DNA of 27,481 nt from Paracoccaceae bacterium (GTDB lineage Bacteria; Pseudomonadota; Alphaproteobacteria; Rhodobacterales; Rhodobacteraceae), in the NCBI GenBank assembly GCA_015485375.1, contig WFTU01000033.1, positions 1 through 27,481 of the forward strand, in the 5' to 3' direction. The position numbers and the translations under genes are program-made. The notes under the pieces were generated by a model. That model did not search any database, was not told the origin of the DNA, and saw nothing but the letters and a program-made list of their open reading frames with translations. Numbering within the stretch: the stretch's first letter is position 1; the number at the start of each line of letters is the position of its first letter. Shown here piece by piece: positions 6,467-16,100 of the stretch.

Positions 6467-7591
6467 CTAGAACGACGTCGAGAAGGTCAGGGAAACCGGC
6501 TGTGTGATGTCGTAGGACTGGCGCAGATAGGCGTCGGCCCAACTCAGGCGCAGATTTCCGAATGGTCCGACCCATGACAGGCTGATGCCATAGCTGGCGC
6601 GCCAGTTCAGTGAATCATCGACAAGCGGCATGGCTCCGCCGGTGGTGTTTTGCAGGTCCCAGACGCTGCCGCCCTCCCAGAAAATACCGCCATAAACAGT
6701 GCCGCTTCGGGTCTCGAACATCGGGAAGTCGGTGGCGATGCTTGCGGCGGCGTAGGTCTCGCCGCCGAGCGGGGAGTTGACGGCTCCGGCGAAGTCGCGC
6801 GGGCCGAGCCCGCCAAAGGCGAAGCCGCGGGGCAGGTCGTAGCCAAGGAAGGCGCGGTCGGTGATGCGGATCGCGTTGCCGTCCAGCGAACGTATCTGGC
6901 CGCCGGTGACGCTGAGGCTGGCGATGCCGTTCATCGGCAGGGGCTGATAGAGCGCGGCATTGGCCGTCAGGCTGGTCCAGTTTGAATCACCGCCCAGTCC
7001 CGCGTAGCGCGCGGTTACACCCAGCGACAGGCCGCTTTCGGGGCGGAGCGGGTTGTCGGTGCTGTCGAAATACAGGCCGAGTTTTGCGCCCGATGCCGTT
7101 TGTTGGCCCGCCTCGGCGGCGATCAGGGGCGACGTTGTGGCCGCGACGTTGGACAATGTGTCGTCGTAGAAGAAATACCCGGCGACAAGATTCAGCCGTT
7201 CGTTAACGGAAAACCGCAGATCGGCGTCAATGCCGGCGCGCCGGTTGCTATAGGCCGCGTCCTGCCATTTTCGCTCGTCCAGATATACGGAGATATCCAG
7301 TTCCGGCGCAATTGCGCTACCTGCCACCGGAAGGGTGAAGCCGGTATCGAGGTCTGCGGAAATACGGTAGCCGGATCGGCTGTATTCTGCGGACAGGCCC
7401 GCACCTATACCGGTTCCGAACAGGTTTTCCTCGGAAATGGTGGCGAATGCGGTCTCGCCATAGCGTTCGGAATAGGCTGCGCCAAGGGTGATGTAGCCCG
7501 TGGGCGTGCCGGGGTCTTGCGCAACAACCGGCCCGGTGGCCAGGGCAGCAGCGCCGAGGGCGAGGAGAAACTGATAACTGGTGCGGCTCAT
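6467..7591 (-). CDS. POTRA-less Omp85/BamA-type outer-membrane barrel
   Basis: This is a predicted outer-membrane beta-barrel of 374 residues. It starts at the ATG 7589-7591, preceded by CGGAG at good spacing; a longer frame upstream lacks support. Residues 1-24 are a signal peptide ending VVA before QDP. The C-terminal half has the hallmark of the Omp85 superfamily: the loop-6 motif PRGFAFGGLGPRD, a strand region like BamA's second-last strands (SYGISLSWVGPFGNLRLSWA) and a final strand ending in phenylalanine (TFSTSF). BamA is about 750-800 residues with five POTRA domains; here nothing resembling a POTRA lies between signal peptide and barrel. It is the last gene of a leftward operon, 17 bases after the adaptor gene. 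Its role is probably insertion or passage of the cluster's exported protein at the outer membrane, which is inference. Confidence 0.8.
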   Translation of the reverse strand: MSRTSYQFLLALGAAALATGPVVAQDPGTPTGYITLGAAYSERYGETAFATISEENLFGTGIGAGLSAEYSRSGYRISADLDTGFTLPVAGSAIAPELDISVYLDERKWQDAAYSNRRAGIDADLRFSVNERLNLVAGYFFYDDTLSNVAATTSPLIAAEAGQQTASGAKLGLYFDSTDNPLRPESGLSLGVTARYAGLGGDSNWTSLTANAALYQPLPMNGIASLSVTGGQIRSLDGNAIRITDRAFLGYDLPRGFAFGGLGPRDFAGAVNSPLGGETYAAASIATDFPMFETRSGTVYGGIFWEGGSVWDLQNTTGGAMPLVDDSLNWRASYGISLSWVGPFGNLRLSWADAYLRQSYDITQPVSLTFSTSF

Positions 7592-7608
7592 ATCGAGGCT
7601 CCGTTGGG

Positions 7609-8409
7609 TTACTGTGCCAGAACGCATTTGTAGCCGGGGAGGATCGTATCACTCTCCAGCCGGAAATACACGCTGATGGTGTTGGAAGACAGGTTCGCCA
7701 CGGGCGAAACGTAATCGGGGGTGACCGGAACAGGTGCTTGCCGGTTGCCGTTCACGATGATTTCGGGGGCGGGGTTGTTGGCAATTTCCGCGAGACGACC
7801 GACAGGCACGAAGGCCTCCACCCGCATCGGACGGGTGACATAGATGGTGGCGACCGGACGGTTCACAACGTTTTCGCCGGGATCGATCAGGTCCTCCCCG
7901 ACGATACCGGAAACCGGGCTGCGGATGACGGCTTTGGATAGCACAATGCGGGCGCGCTCGGCCTCCTGACGGGCGAGGGCGAGGTCCTGTTTCTGGCGCA
8001 GAACTGTCGATTTGGCCAGTTGGTACTCCAGCAGGGTGCTTTCGTATTCAAGGCGGCTGACGGCGCGTTCCGCAACGGCCTTTTCCAGCATGCCGAGGCG
8101 ACGTTCGAGGGAGTCGCGCTGGGCCTCGGCGGCCTTGACGCCATCCTCGAAAGAGGCGCGGGCTTCGGCCAGTTTCAGGTCGGCTTCGGCGAGGCTGGTG
8201 TCGAGGCGGGCGATGATGTCATCCGCATCCACGCGACTGCCGGGGCGAACCAGAACCTCGGCCACGATGCCGGGCACGGCGGCGCTGAGCTCGACGGTCC
8301 TGAGGGGGGAGATGGTGCAATTGACTGGCGGCAAGGGAATAGTGCTTTGTGCCGAAGCTGTTCCCGCCGACAGCATCAGAGCAGATATCAGGGCTTTGGC
8401 CGGCGTCAT
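7609..8409 (-). CDS. Soluble periplasmic HlyD/RND-type adaptor protein
   Basis: This is a periplasmic adaptor of 267 residues. I chose the ATG at 8407-8409 because it overlaps the upstream gene's stop as ATGA (translational coupling) and gives a proper signal peptide: MTPAKALISALMLSAG, then a cut after TASA (residue 20). Next come the first half of a lipoyl domain (VPGIVAEVLVRPGSRVDADDIIARLD), a long alpha-helical hairpin (about residues 65-155), the second lipoyl half (VIRSPVSGIVGEDLIDPGENV) and a beta-barrel domain. Such proteins bridge an inner-membrane transporter and a TolC channel. There is no transmembrane anchor or lipobox, so it should be free in the periplasm. It is the middle gene of the operon between the TolC-like protein and the Omp85 barrel. 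Confidence 0.88.
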   Translation of the reverse strand: MTPAKALISALMLSAGTASAQSTIPLPPVNCTISPLRTVELSAAVPGIVAEVLVRPGSRVDADDIIARLDTSLAEADLKLAEARASFEDGVKAAEAQRDSLERRLGMLEKAVAERAVSRLEYESTLLEYQLAKSTVLRQKQDLALARQEAERARIVLSKAVIRSPVSGIVGEDLIDPGENVVNRPVATIYVTRPMRVEAFVPVGRLAEIANNPAPEIIVNGNRQAPVPVTPDYVSPVANLSSNTISVYFRLESDTILPGYKCVLAQ

Positions 8410-9887
8410 AACTTCTCGGCCAGATTCATGCCGGAGAGATACTCGAGGCGACCCCATGCGCGCAGATATTCAAGCTCGTAGTAGCGCACGCGCTCCTGTG
8501 CCTGCACCATGCGGGCCTCCAGCGCGGCGACGAGGAATTCCTCGGACCGGCCGGCCTCGACCAGCGCGCGCTCGCTGTTGACCAGCGCGCGGGCGGCGCC
8601 AAGGGCGCGGCGGCTTTCGGATATGGAGCGGGTGATTTCCGACAGGCGCGAAAGGGTCGAGCGGATATCCGACGAGACCTGACGTTTCTGCGAGAAATAC
8701 TGCAGCAGCGCATCGCGGAAATCGACGCGGGCGATCAGATTGGCATAGCCCTGACCGTCTGCGTTGAACAGCGGCACAACCAGACGGACGCCATAGATCG
8801 TGTCCATTGTCGTGGACCCGCCGCCAAAACGGCTGGCCTCGCGGTCTTCGTATTGCAGGCGGGCGAAGCCTTCGAGGACCGGCGCGAAGTCGGCCGAGAT
8901 TGCCTGGCGTTTGCGGATGTCCTGTTCGGCCACCGCGATGATGGCACCGAGGATTTCGGGGTTGTTCTGCAGGGCCGTCTCGATCGCCTGTTCCGGCGAG
9001 ACGCGGCGCTCGGTTCCGAAGACTCCGGCGGGTGGCGAGAGCTGGGCGACATTGTCGATGCGGGCACCCGACAGGAAGGCGAGATCGGAAAGTGCCGTAT
9101 TGTAGCGCAGTTTTTCCTGCGACAGGTCCACGCCGATGTTGGCCACCTCGACCCGCAGGGAGTTCTTGGCGCTGTCCTCGGCAATGCCGGCGTCGGACCG
9201 CGTGATTTCGGCGTTGAGCTGCCGGTTGATCAGGTTTCTGCGACGCTCGAGGGCGGAAATCCGGTTGCGGCTTTGTGCGGCGCGCAGGTAGGTGTCGAAG
9301 GTTTCATACATAACCTTCTGGACCGTTGCGATGTATTCGACTTCGGCAGCGGAACGCGCGGTGCTGGCCAGTTTGATGCCATAAATCCGGCCCAGATCGA
9401 AGATCGGCTGGCGCAGTTCGACCTGTGCGTCGATGGACGGATAGGTGGCCTTGCCAAGCTGGAAAACCGCATTGTCGGTTGCCAGCACGTTCTGTTCGTT
9501 GATGGCGTAGTTGCCGGACAGGGTTATCTGCGGCAGGTATCCGAAAATCGCATTCAGGCGCTGGGCATCCGCGCGGTTGATCCGCTGGGCTGCGCGGCCG
9601 ATTTCCGGATTGCGCTGCAAGGCTGCCTGTAGCGTGTCGGTGAGAGCGACGGTCGGGGTATTCGCTGTCGCGTCACCATCGAACTCGGCCTGCAGGGCGC
9701 TTGCCACCTCGTTATTCGCGATGGCATTTTCGAAACGTTCGCTGATTGATGCCTGCGCATCGGCGTCGATTCCGCCGGAAAGAAGGCCGTCCAGGCGCTC
9801 CGGTGTGGCTTTGCTGGTCAGACCGTCACCACAGGCGGAAAGCAGAGTTGTAACTGCAAGTGCAGATGCCGTCAGTTTAAAGCCCAC
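8406..9887 (-). CDS. TolC-like outer-membrane efflux lipoprotein
   Basis: This 493-residue outer-membrane channel belongs to the OEP family, which forms trimers with a beta-barrel and a long periplasmic helical tunnel. It begins with GTG at 9885-9887 behind a GGGGG ribosome site. The signal sequence ends in a lipobox LSAC with the lipid-bearing cysteine at residue 19. Residues about 20-85 form an extra N-terminal segment. Two OEP repeats follow: the first has LQAALQRNPEIGRAAQRI and ELRQPIFDLGR; the second has ALQNNPEILGAIIAVAEQDI and VRLVVPLFNADG. Long helices with Ala, Arg and Glu heptads fill the rest. It is the first gene of a leftward three-gene operon diverging from the giant protein gene and is the expected outer-membrane exit for it. 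Confidence 0.92.
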   Translation of the reverse strand: MGFKLTASALAVTTLLSACGDGLTSKATPERLDGLLSGGIDADAQASISERFENAIANNEVASALQAEFDGDATANTPTVALTDTLQAALQRNPEIGRAAQRINRADAQRLNAIFGYLPQITLSGNYAINEQNVLATDNAVFQLGKATYPSIDAQVELRQPIFDLGRIYGIKLASTARSAAEVEYIATVQKVMYETFDTYLRAAQSRNRISALERRRNLINRQLNAEITRSDAGIAEDSAKNSLRVEVANIGVDLSQEKLRYNTALSDLAFLSGARIDNVAQLSPPAGVFGTERRVSPEQAIETALQNNPEILGAIIAVAEQDIRKRQAISADFAPVLEGFARLQYEDREASRFGGGSTTMDTIYGVRLVVPLFNADGQGYANLIARVDFRDALLQYFSQKRQVSSDIRSTLSRLSEITRSISESRRALGAARALVNSERALVEAGRSEEFLVAALEARMVQAQERVRYYELEYLRAWGRLEYLSGMNLAEKL

Positions 9888-10100
9888 GATAGATACCCCC
9901 TACTGGTTTTGGGGGAATATATCTGACGTTCAGGGAAATGCAACTGTTAGGATTCCGGGCTAGGTTTCTAACCTTCTGTTGTAAAAGTGTAATAGTGGTC
10001 GAAGGTTGATTTCAAATTTAATCAAAAAGTAGACAGGGCGAAGGTGATGTAATAGTCTCCCGGTTTGATTGTGATTATTTTTTGTTGAACGGGTGACAAA
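9888..10100. promoter_or_regulatory. Shared divergent control region of the secretion block
   Basis: These 213 bases separate the TolC-like gene from the giant protein gene and are AT-richer than either. For the leftward unit, minus-strand TTGCAT (9938-9943), a 16-base spacer and TATATT (9916-9921) make a fair promoter. Inverted repeats are CCCCC/GGGGG (9896-9900 and 9911-9915), the palindrome AGGTT-TCT-AACCT (9962-9974) and TTGATT/AATCAA (10006-10011 and 10020-10025). The last two lie between the two genes and are candidate operators. I found no clear -35/-10 pair for the rightward gene. Confidence 0.45.
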
Positions 10101-13100
10101 ATGCTGGACGACACAGAGACATCGAAGCTTACCAAAGCTGGCGTTGGAGATGTTAATGTCGGAGACGTTGATGCCGAGCCGATCCAGTTGCTGGAACAAC
10201 GCATTATGCTGGATGCGACGCTGGAGTGGACGCTGGATGCCGCCGTTGATCCGCTTGATGCCCTGACCACCCTTTCCGACAGTTTTTCCGAGTATGTCTC
10301 GCAGTTCGACGGTGTTTTCACCGATTTGCAGAATGCCTTCGGCACGGCCGTGGATGGTGCCGAAAGCCTGTTCGCGCTGGTGGATGGCGCGCCCGATACG
10401 GGTGTTGGCAACCTTGACGGCATGCTGGAGCGGATTCGGAGCGCGGTGGAAAGCGTGCAGAATCTGTTCTCCGACGAGTTTACAGCTTTGCTGGATGCGG
10501 CGGGGTCTGTCGGGGCTACCCAGGCGGCGGATTTCGCCAGCAATATGTCGGACTTTCTGACCAACAACTATGTCACGCCGACGGGTGGTACGACACCGAA
10601 TTTTACCAACTATTTCACGGAAACGGATATCCGGGACATTTTTGGCCCCGACGCGTTTCTTGCCGGTGAAATGGCCACGCGTCTGACGAATTTCGTCGCG
10701 GCTAAAGGTGTCGGGGATCTGGCGCAGATCGAGGCGCTTGCCAAGGATGCGTTCAATGTAGAGATCACGGGTGGATTTATTTCGAATCTGCTTAGCGCAG
10801 AGTTGAACGATGTCATCGTCGGTGGCGATACTCTGATCGGCTTCACCAATCCGGGGAACGTGCCGGGCGCACTCGTTCAGGTTCAGGTCAATCTGCCGAC
10901 GGTCGATACCGTTCTCGATGCACTGGCCCTTGATCCGGATTTGCGCATGGCGTTGCCCGAGGCCTTTTCTTTTGTAACACCGGCCGAGAGTTTCGGTTTC
11001 GATATCAATGCGATTTCCACAGCACCGGCTGGGGCCGGAGTTGTCGGGAATTTCGGAATTCTGTTTGACAACTTCGCTTCCGACCCGCTGTTCCTGCTGG
11101 ACGGAACGACGACGTTTGCGCCGGGCACGCAGCCCGAAGTGCGCTTGGGGATGCTCGAGGCGCAGTTGGACGCAATTGATACTGCCGCGATCGGGTTGTT
11201 TTTCCAGGACCTCAGCGGCGCACAGTTCGGGGTAACTGTCGACATCGGTACGCTGGCTCTGACGACCACCGATCCCGCCGCCGGTGCATTCGATATGGAA
11301 CTGCGGATCAAGGAGATCGGGGCACCGGCCTTTGTCGCGGTTGCGGCGGGCACATCCTATGATCTGATCGAATTCGATGTCAGTGGCACGCTTTCGCTTT
11401 CGTCGGTGGATCCTGCGGATACGCTGGCTTTCGGGTTGGACGTTATCTTGTCCTCGGCCATCAAAACCACCGGAGCAGGGCCGACCCTGTCCGAATTGCT
11501 TGATAGCGCGGGTGTCACCACAAATGTTACGCTGCCGGGCATTGCCGACCCGGCGCAGCAGGCGCTGGCCGAAGAACTGGTCAACGCGCTGTTCAATACC
11601 GGACCGGAGCAGATCGGGGCCTTCCTGACCAATATTGGTGTCGGCATCGCGGATTTCCTGCGTTCCGATTTCCTGAGCATCGGGATTCCGATGACCGGTT
11701 TCAATCTGGCGGACGGATTTCGCGATATTGCCAACTTTTTTGGTTCCTTGCCGTCGAAGTTCAGCTTTCCGGCCAGTCAGCTCGGGTTTGATGCGAATAT
11801 CGATACCTATGAACTGATTCCGGATATCCCGGGGCAGGATGGTATAAGCCTGGATACGCCGCAGCTGGATTTCCTTGCTGGTCTGGGACTGATTTCGCTG
11901 GAGGTGTTCACGCCGGCTGCAAACCCCAATGATCCGCCGGTCCAGAGTACGCTGGATATCGATTTTTCGGGGCTGAGTCCCTATTTGCCTAGTGGTGCCC
12001 TCGACCCGAACTTCCTGAGCCAGTTTGCCGGCGTGTTCAATACCGCCCTCAACGGGATCGGCTGGAGTGCCAGTGCCAGTGGCGGGAAGCTCAGTTTCCT
12101 GTCCAATAATGGCGGCGCAGCATCGGACAAGATTTTCCGCATCGCGTCAGGGACAGATCGAGGCGGCTCCGCTGTTTCTGGATTCAGCTTCGCCGATCTG
12201 GGATTCGGCGGCGCAAAAATTCGCCAGATGGATATTCCGGGCATTGGCAGCTTCCCGGTGCTGAATGTTTCCGTCGGGATACCCTCGTTCAATCTGGGCG
12301 CTTTTGATCTGGCAGCGCTGGATGGACTGACTTCGTTCCGCCTGAACATTACAACGGACAGCGGCACGCAACAGGTTGACGTAAATTCAAGCAACCCCGG
12401 CGGCTGGACCAGTCTGCCCGATTTGTTTGCGGATATGAATGCGACCTTCTCCGCCTTGTCGATCGACATTACAGCGGGTTTCAATGCTGCAAACAACGGG
12501 ATCGGCCTGTCGCTCGGAGCGGGTGCCACCGGCGGAATTTCTCTTGGCGTCGATCTTGGCAGCCTGACACGGGCGCTGGATTTGAACAGCCTGATGAGCT
12601 GGATCAATGCGGAAATCGGTGCGCTTGTTCCGGGGGCAGAATTGACGCTTGCTGCCGACGGCGAGTTGCTGTTCAGCTTGCCGGATGTGACCGGCGGATT
12701 TACGGTCGGGACCGGCGAAGCGGTGGCCTTCAATGCTTCCGACCTGGGCCTTGGCGATCTGGCGGGAATGAACCTCGGGGCGAACCTTTCAGGCTCGATC
12801 AGTGGCGGTGTGAGCGTTGCGGTTGGTGTGAATATCGTCGATGTGGTGTCCGACTTCCTGAACTCCACCGATCCGAATGTAACACGAACAACGGCGTTCC
12901 TGGACAATACTTTTGTCACCAACTTGCGGATGGTTGCCGAACTGGAGGCCGAGGCCGGAGAAATTACCGGTGGTGCCGATCTGGGTCTGGCAAAAATTAC
13001 TATTGGCGGCACTGATCCGTCTGCCAACTTTGTGAAACTGGACGGACAGTTCGACAGCACCCTTGTTGGTGAAAGTGCCGGTGCATTTTCGGATAAGATT

Positions 13101-16100
13101 ACTTTGGCACAGTTGCTGCAGATCGGGCAGAGCTTTGTTGGCGGATCCCTCGCGGCTGGAACTTCTGTTACGGACATGCTGGGTCGTATGGACCTGATCG
13201 GTGGCATTCTGACGGACGAGAGCGGAGTCGCGCTGAAGGCGGACGGAACCAAGGCGGCCAATGTCGGCGAGGTTCGGGTTATTGGTGATGCCGCCAATTA
13301 TACCCTTGGCGCGGGCGAGGCACTCAGTTTCCTCTATGTCAGCATGGGCGATGTTGCGCTGGATGTAGGGGCTGTCGGTCTGGGCGTTGGTGTCGATATC
13401 AACAGCATTGATTTCGCGGTCGGCAATATTTTCGATGTTCTGGAGCAGTTTGCCATCAACATCGACGCGCCCGGTCTGGACGGGTTGTTTGACCTGCAAA
13501 CCGGTGACATTTTCGATGCGCTTGCCGGAATCGGCGATATGCTGGTGTCTGTTGGCGAGATGTTCGCCGACCAGTTCGGATTCTTCGATGTTGAAATTCC
13601 GTTGATGAATTTCTCGTTGCTCGATGCGCTCGACTTCTCGTCCGATTTCCTCGATGCGCTGCGCGATCTGCGGCTTGACCCCGATTTCAACCTGACGACT
13701 ATCAAGAATTTCCTCGAAAATATTTTCGGGCTGAACACGGTTACTCTGGATTGGGATGCGGTAGGCAACATTCTGAACTTCGACCTGAATCTCGATTTCC
13801 TGACCGACTGGGAGCAGACGCTTGCCTTCAACTTTGATCTGGCAAACTTGCTTGGCGGTCAGCTGGGGCCTCTGATCGGCCCGGATCTCGCCGATTTCCT
13901 GACCGGGTTTGTGGATGCGAGCGGCGACGGGGAACTGATTTTCGATCCGGACCTGTTCTTCAACTTCTCCTTCGGCATCGATCTCAGTACGATGAACCTG
14001 CAGCTGAACAACGTCGCGGCACCAAGCACGCAGCTTGGTGATCTGGCCACAGTGTTCGGGGTGACCCTGAACGGGCCGGGGCAGGATGATCTGCGGATTA
14101 AATGGAACGATTTGACCTCTGGCGCGTCCTCAATGGTCAATGTCGATCTTGATGGTGCGGTGACCCTGCAGGATGCGATCGACCTGATCAATGCTGCACT
14201 GGCGGCGGATATTGGCGCCAATGTTACCGCGACCTATGATGCGGTAACGGGTGAACTGACCGTTGCGGACTCCAATACCGATTTGACCGATGATACCGGC
14301 GTTCTGGCATTGTTCGGCTCTGCGACTGTTGCTGCGGATACCTCGGTTGATCCCTATGGCGCCATTGATCTGCTTGCAGGATTCACCGGTTTTGACGGCG
14401 CAGTGACGTTCGACGTGATCGTTGGCAATGCCGACCCGATCACCGTAGCGCTGGATGCCGAGGTCGGTCGCACCGAGGCCGGTTTCATCGACGCGCTCAA
14501 TCTCAAACTGAGCGAGTTGAGCGTAAGCCGTTCCGCCATTTCCCCGACCGCCCTGCCGGGCTCGACAATTGCGCTGTCGCAGTTGATGCGTTTCTCCGCC
14601 GGTGGCACGCAGATCGAATTGCACGGGACCAATTTTGCCGCGGTGGCCGGATACGATCCGGTGGCCTTCTCGGTTCTGGGCGAGGATATCTCGCACGATG
14701 TGACCTTCATCATGCAGGAGCTGGGTGAATCCAATGCGGCGCGTCTGCTCGGGTTCAAACCCGATGTAACGTTTGACGGCGAGGCGCGCTCGAAACCGAT
14801 TTATGACTCCCCGACTCTCGGGCGGCCTGTTGTCTATATGGATACCAACGCCACCGAAATTCGCGGCGAGATTACCGTAGGGGCGCCGGACGGGTTGAAC
14901 CTGACGCTCTCTCTTGGTCCGCTGGAGGCGTCGGTTGTCGATGGCAGCGCCTATATTGGCGCCAGTACCGGGAATGGTGATCCGGGGTATATTTCCCTGA
15001 CGCTCAACGATATCGACGGGAACGATAACGGACAGTACGACCTTTCGAATTTGCCGGATGTCTCGAATTTCCTCGATCTGTTCAGTCTTGAAACGGATAT
15101 TTCTATCGTTGTCGATTTGCCGTTCAGCGGCGGGGCCGGTTTGCTCGATCCTTCGACTGACGGGCTGACCTATGAATCCTGGTTGCTGAAAACCCCGACA
15201 GGCGGCAGCCTTTCGGGATTCGATATCGCCAACCCGGGTGCGTTCTTCGATGGTGATCTGGTGCAGTTGTTCCTTGATGGCAGCTTGAACCTCGACACGC
15301 CGCCGGCCTACCGGAACTTCAGTCTGGTATTGCCGGACTTCACGGATTTCTTTGCCAACTTCAATGTTCTGGACTTCCTGAATGATCCGCGGGCCGTGTT
15401 GGGCGGTCTCGATATGATCATGAAGACCATTCAGGGGCTGTACGATGATTATCTGGCGGATATCAATCTACCTCTGATCGGAGATTCCCTTGCCACCGGC
15501 GTCGGGTTCTTCGACACCTTCCGCTACGATTTTATCGAACCGGCTCTGGCTTTTGCCGAAACACCGGATGCCAATGGAAACCTGCCGACGACGGTCGATA
15601 TCATAAACGGATTCCTGAACGACCTGCTGAACGATTTCCTCGGCACATCCGGCCAGTTGATTCAGGCCGAGTTGTTCACGGCTGGCACACTGGCTGACAG
15701 TTATCTCTATGGTGCGATTTCGTTCAACGGCGAGTTGTTCCGCGAAAAGCTCGACATCGACTTCGATTTCGGCGTTCCGGGGCTGGATATCGGCGTCGAT
15801 CAGGGTAGCGCGATCGAGCTGGTGGCGGATTATACCATCAATCTGGGCTTCGGCATCGACAAGAACGGGTTCTTCCTGTTGAACGACACCGACGAGCAGG
15901 AAATCTCGATCAGTCTTCTGGTGGATGCCAACGATTTCTCCGGCTCGATGAATGTTCTCGGAGTTCTGGGGCTGGAGGCCGCGGTCGATACGGCCAGTGG
16001 CGGAGTGGCAGAAGTGACTGCGTCACTGGGGGCCGACCTGTTCGGCACGGCCGGCACGGATCTGGGCCGTGACTATAGCGGCGTTACGCTTTATGGCGGG

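Noticed and set aside
11274..11285. PAAG (residues 392-395) as a LapG-type cleavage site
   Set aside because: LapG sites normally lie near the N-terminal retention module, about residue 100, and no LapD/LapG-like gene is in the window. The four-residue match is likely chance.
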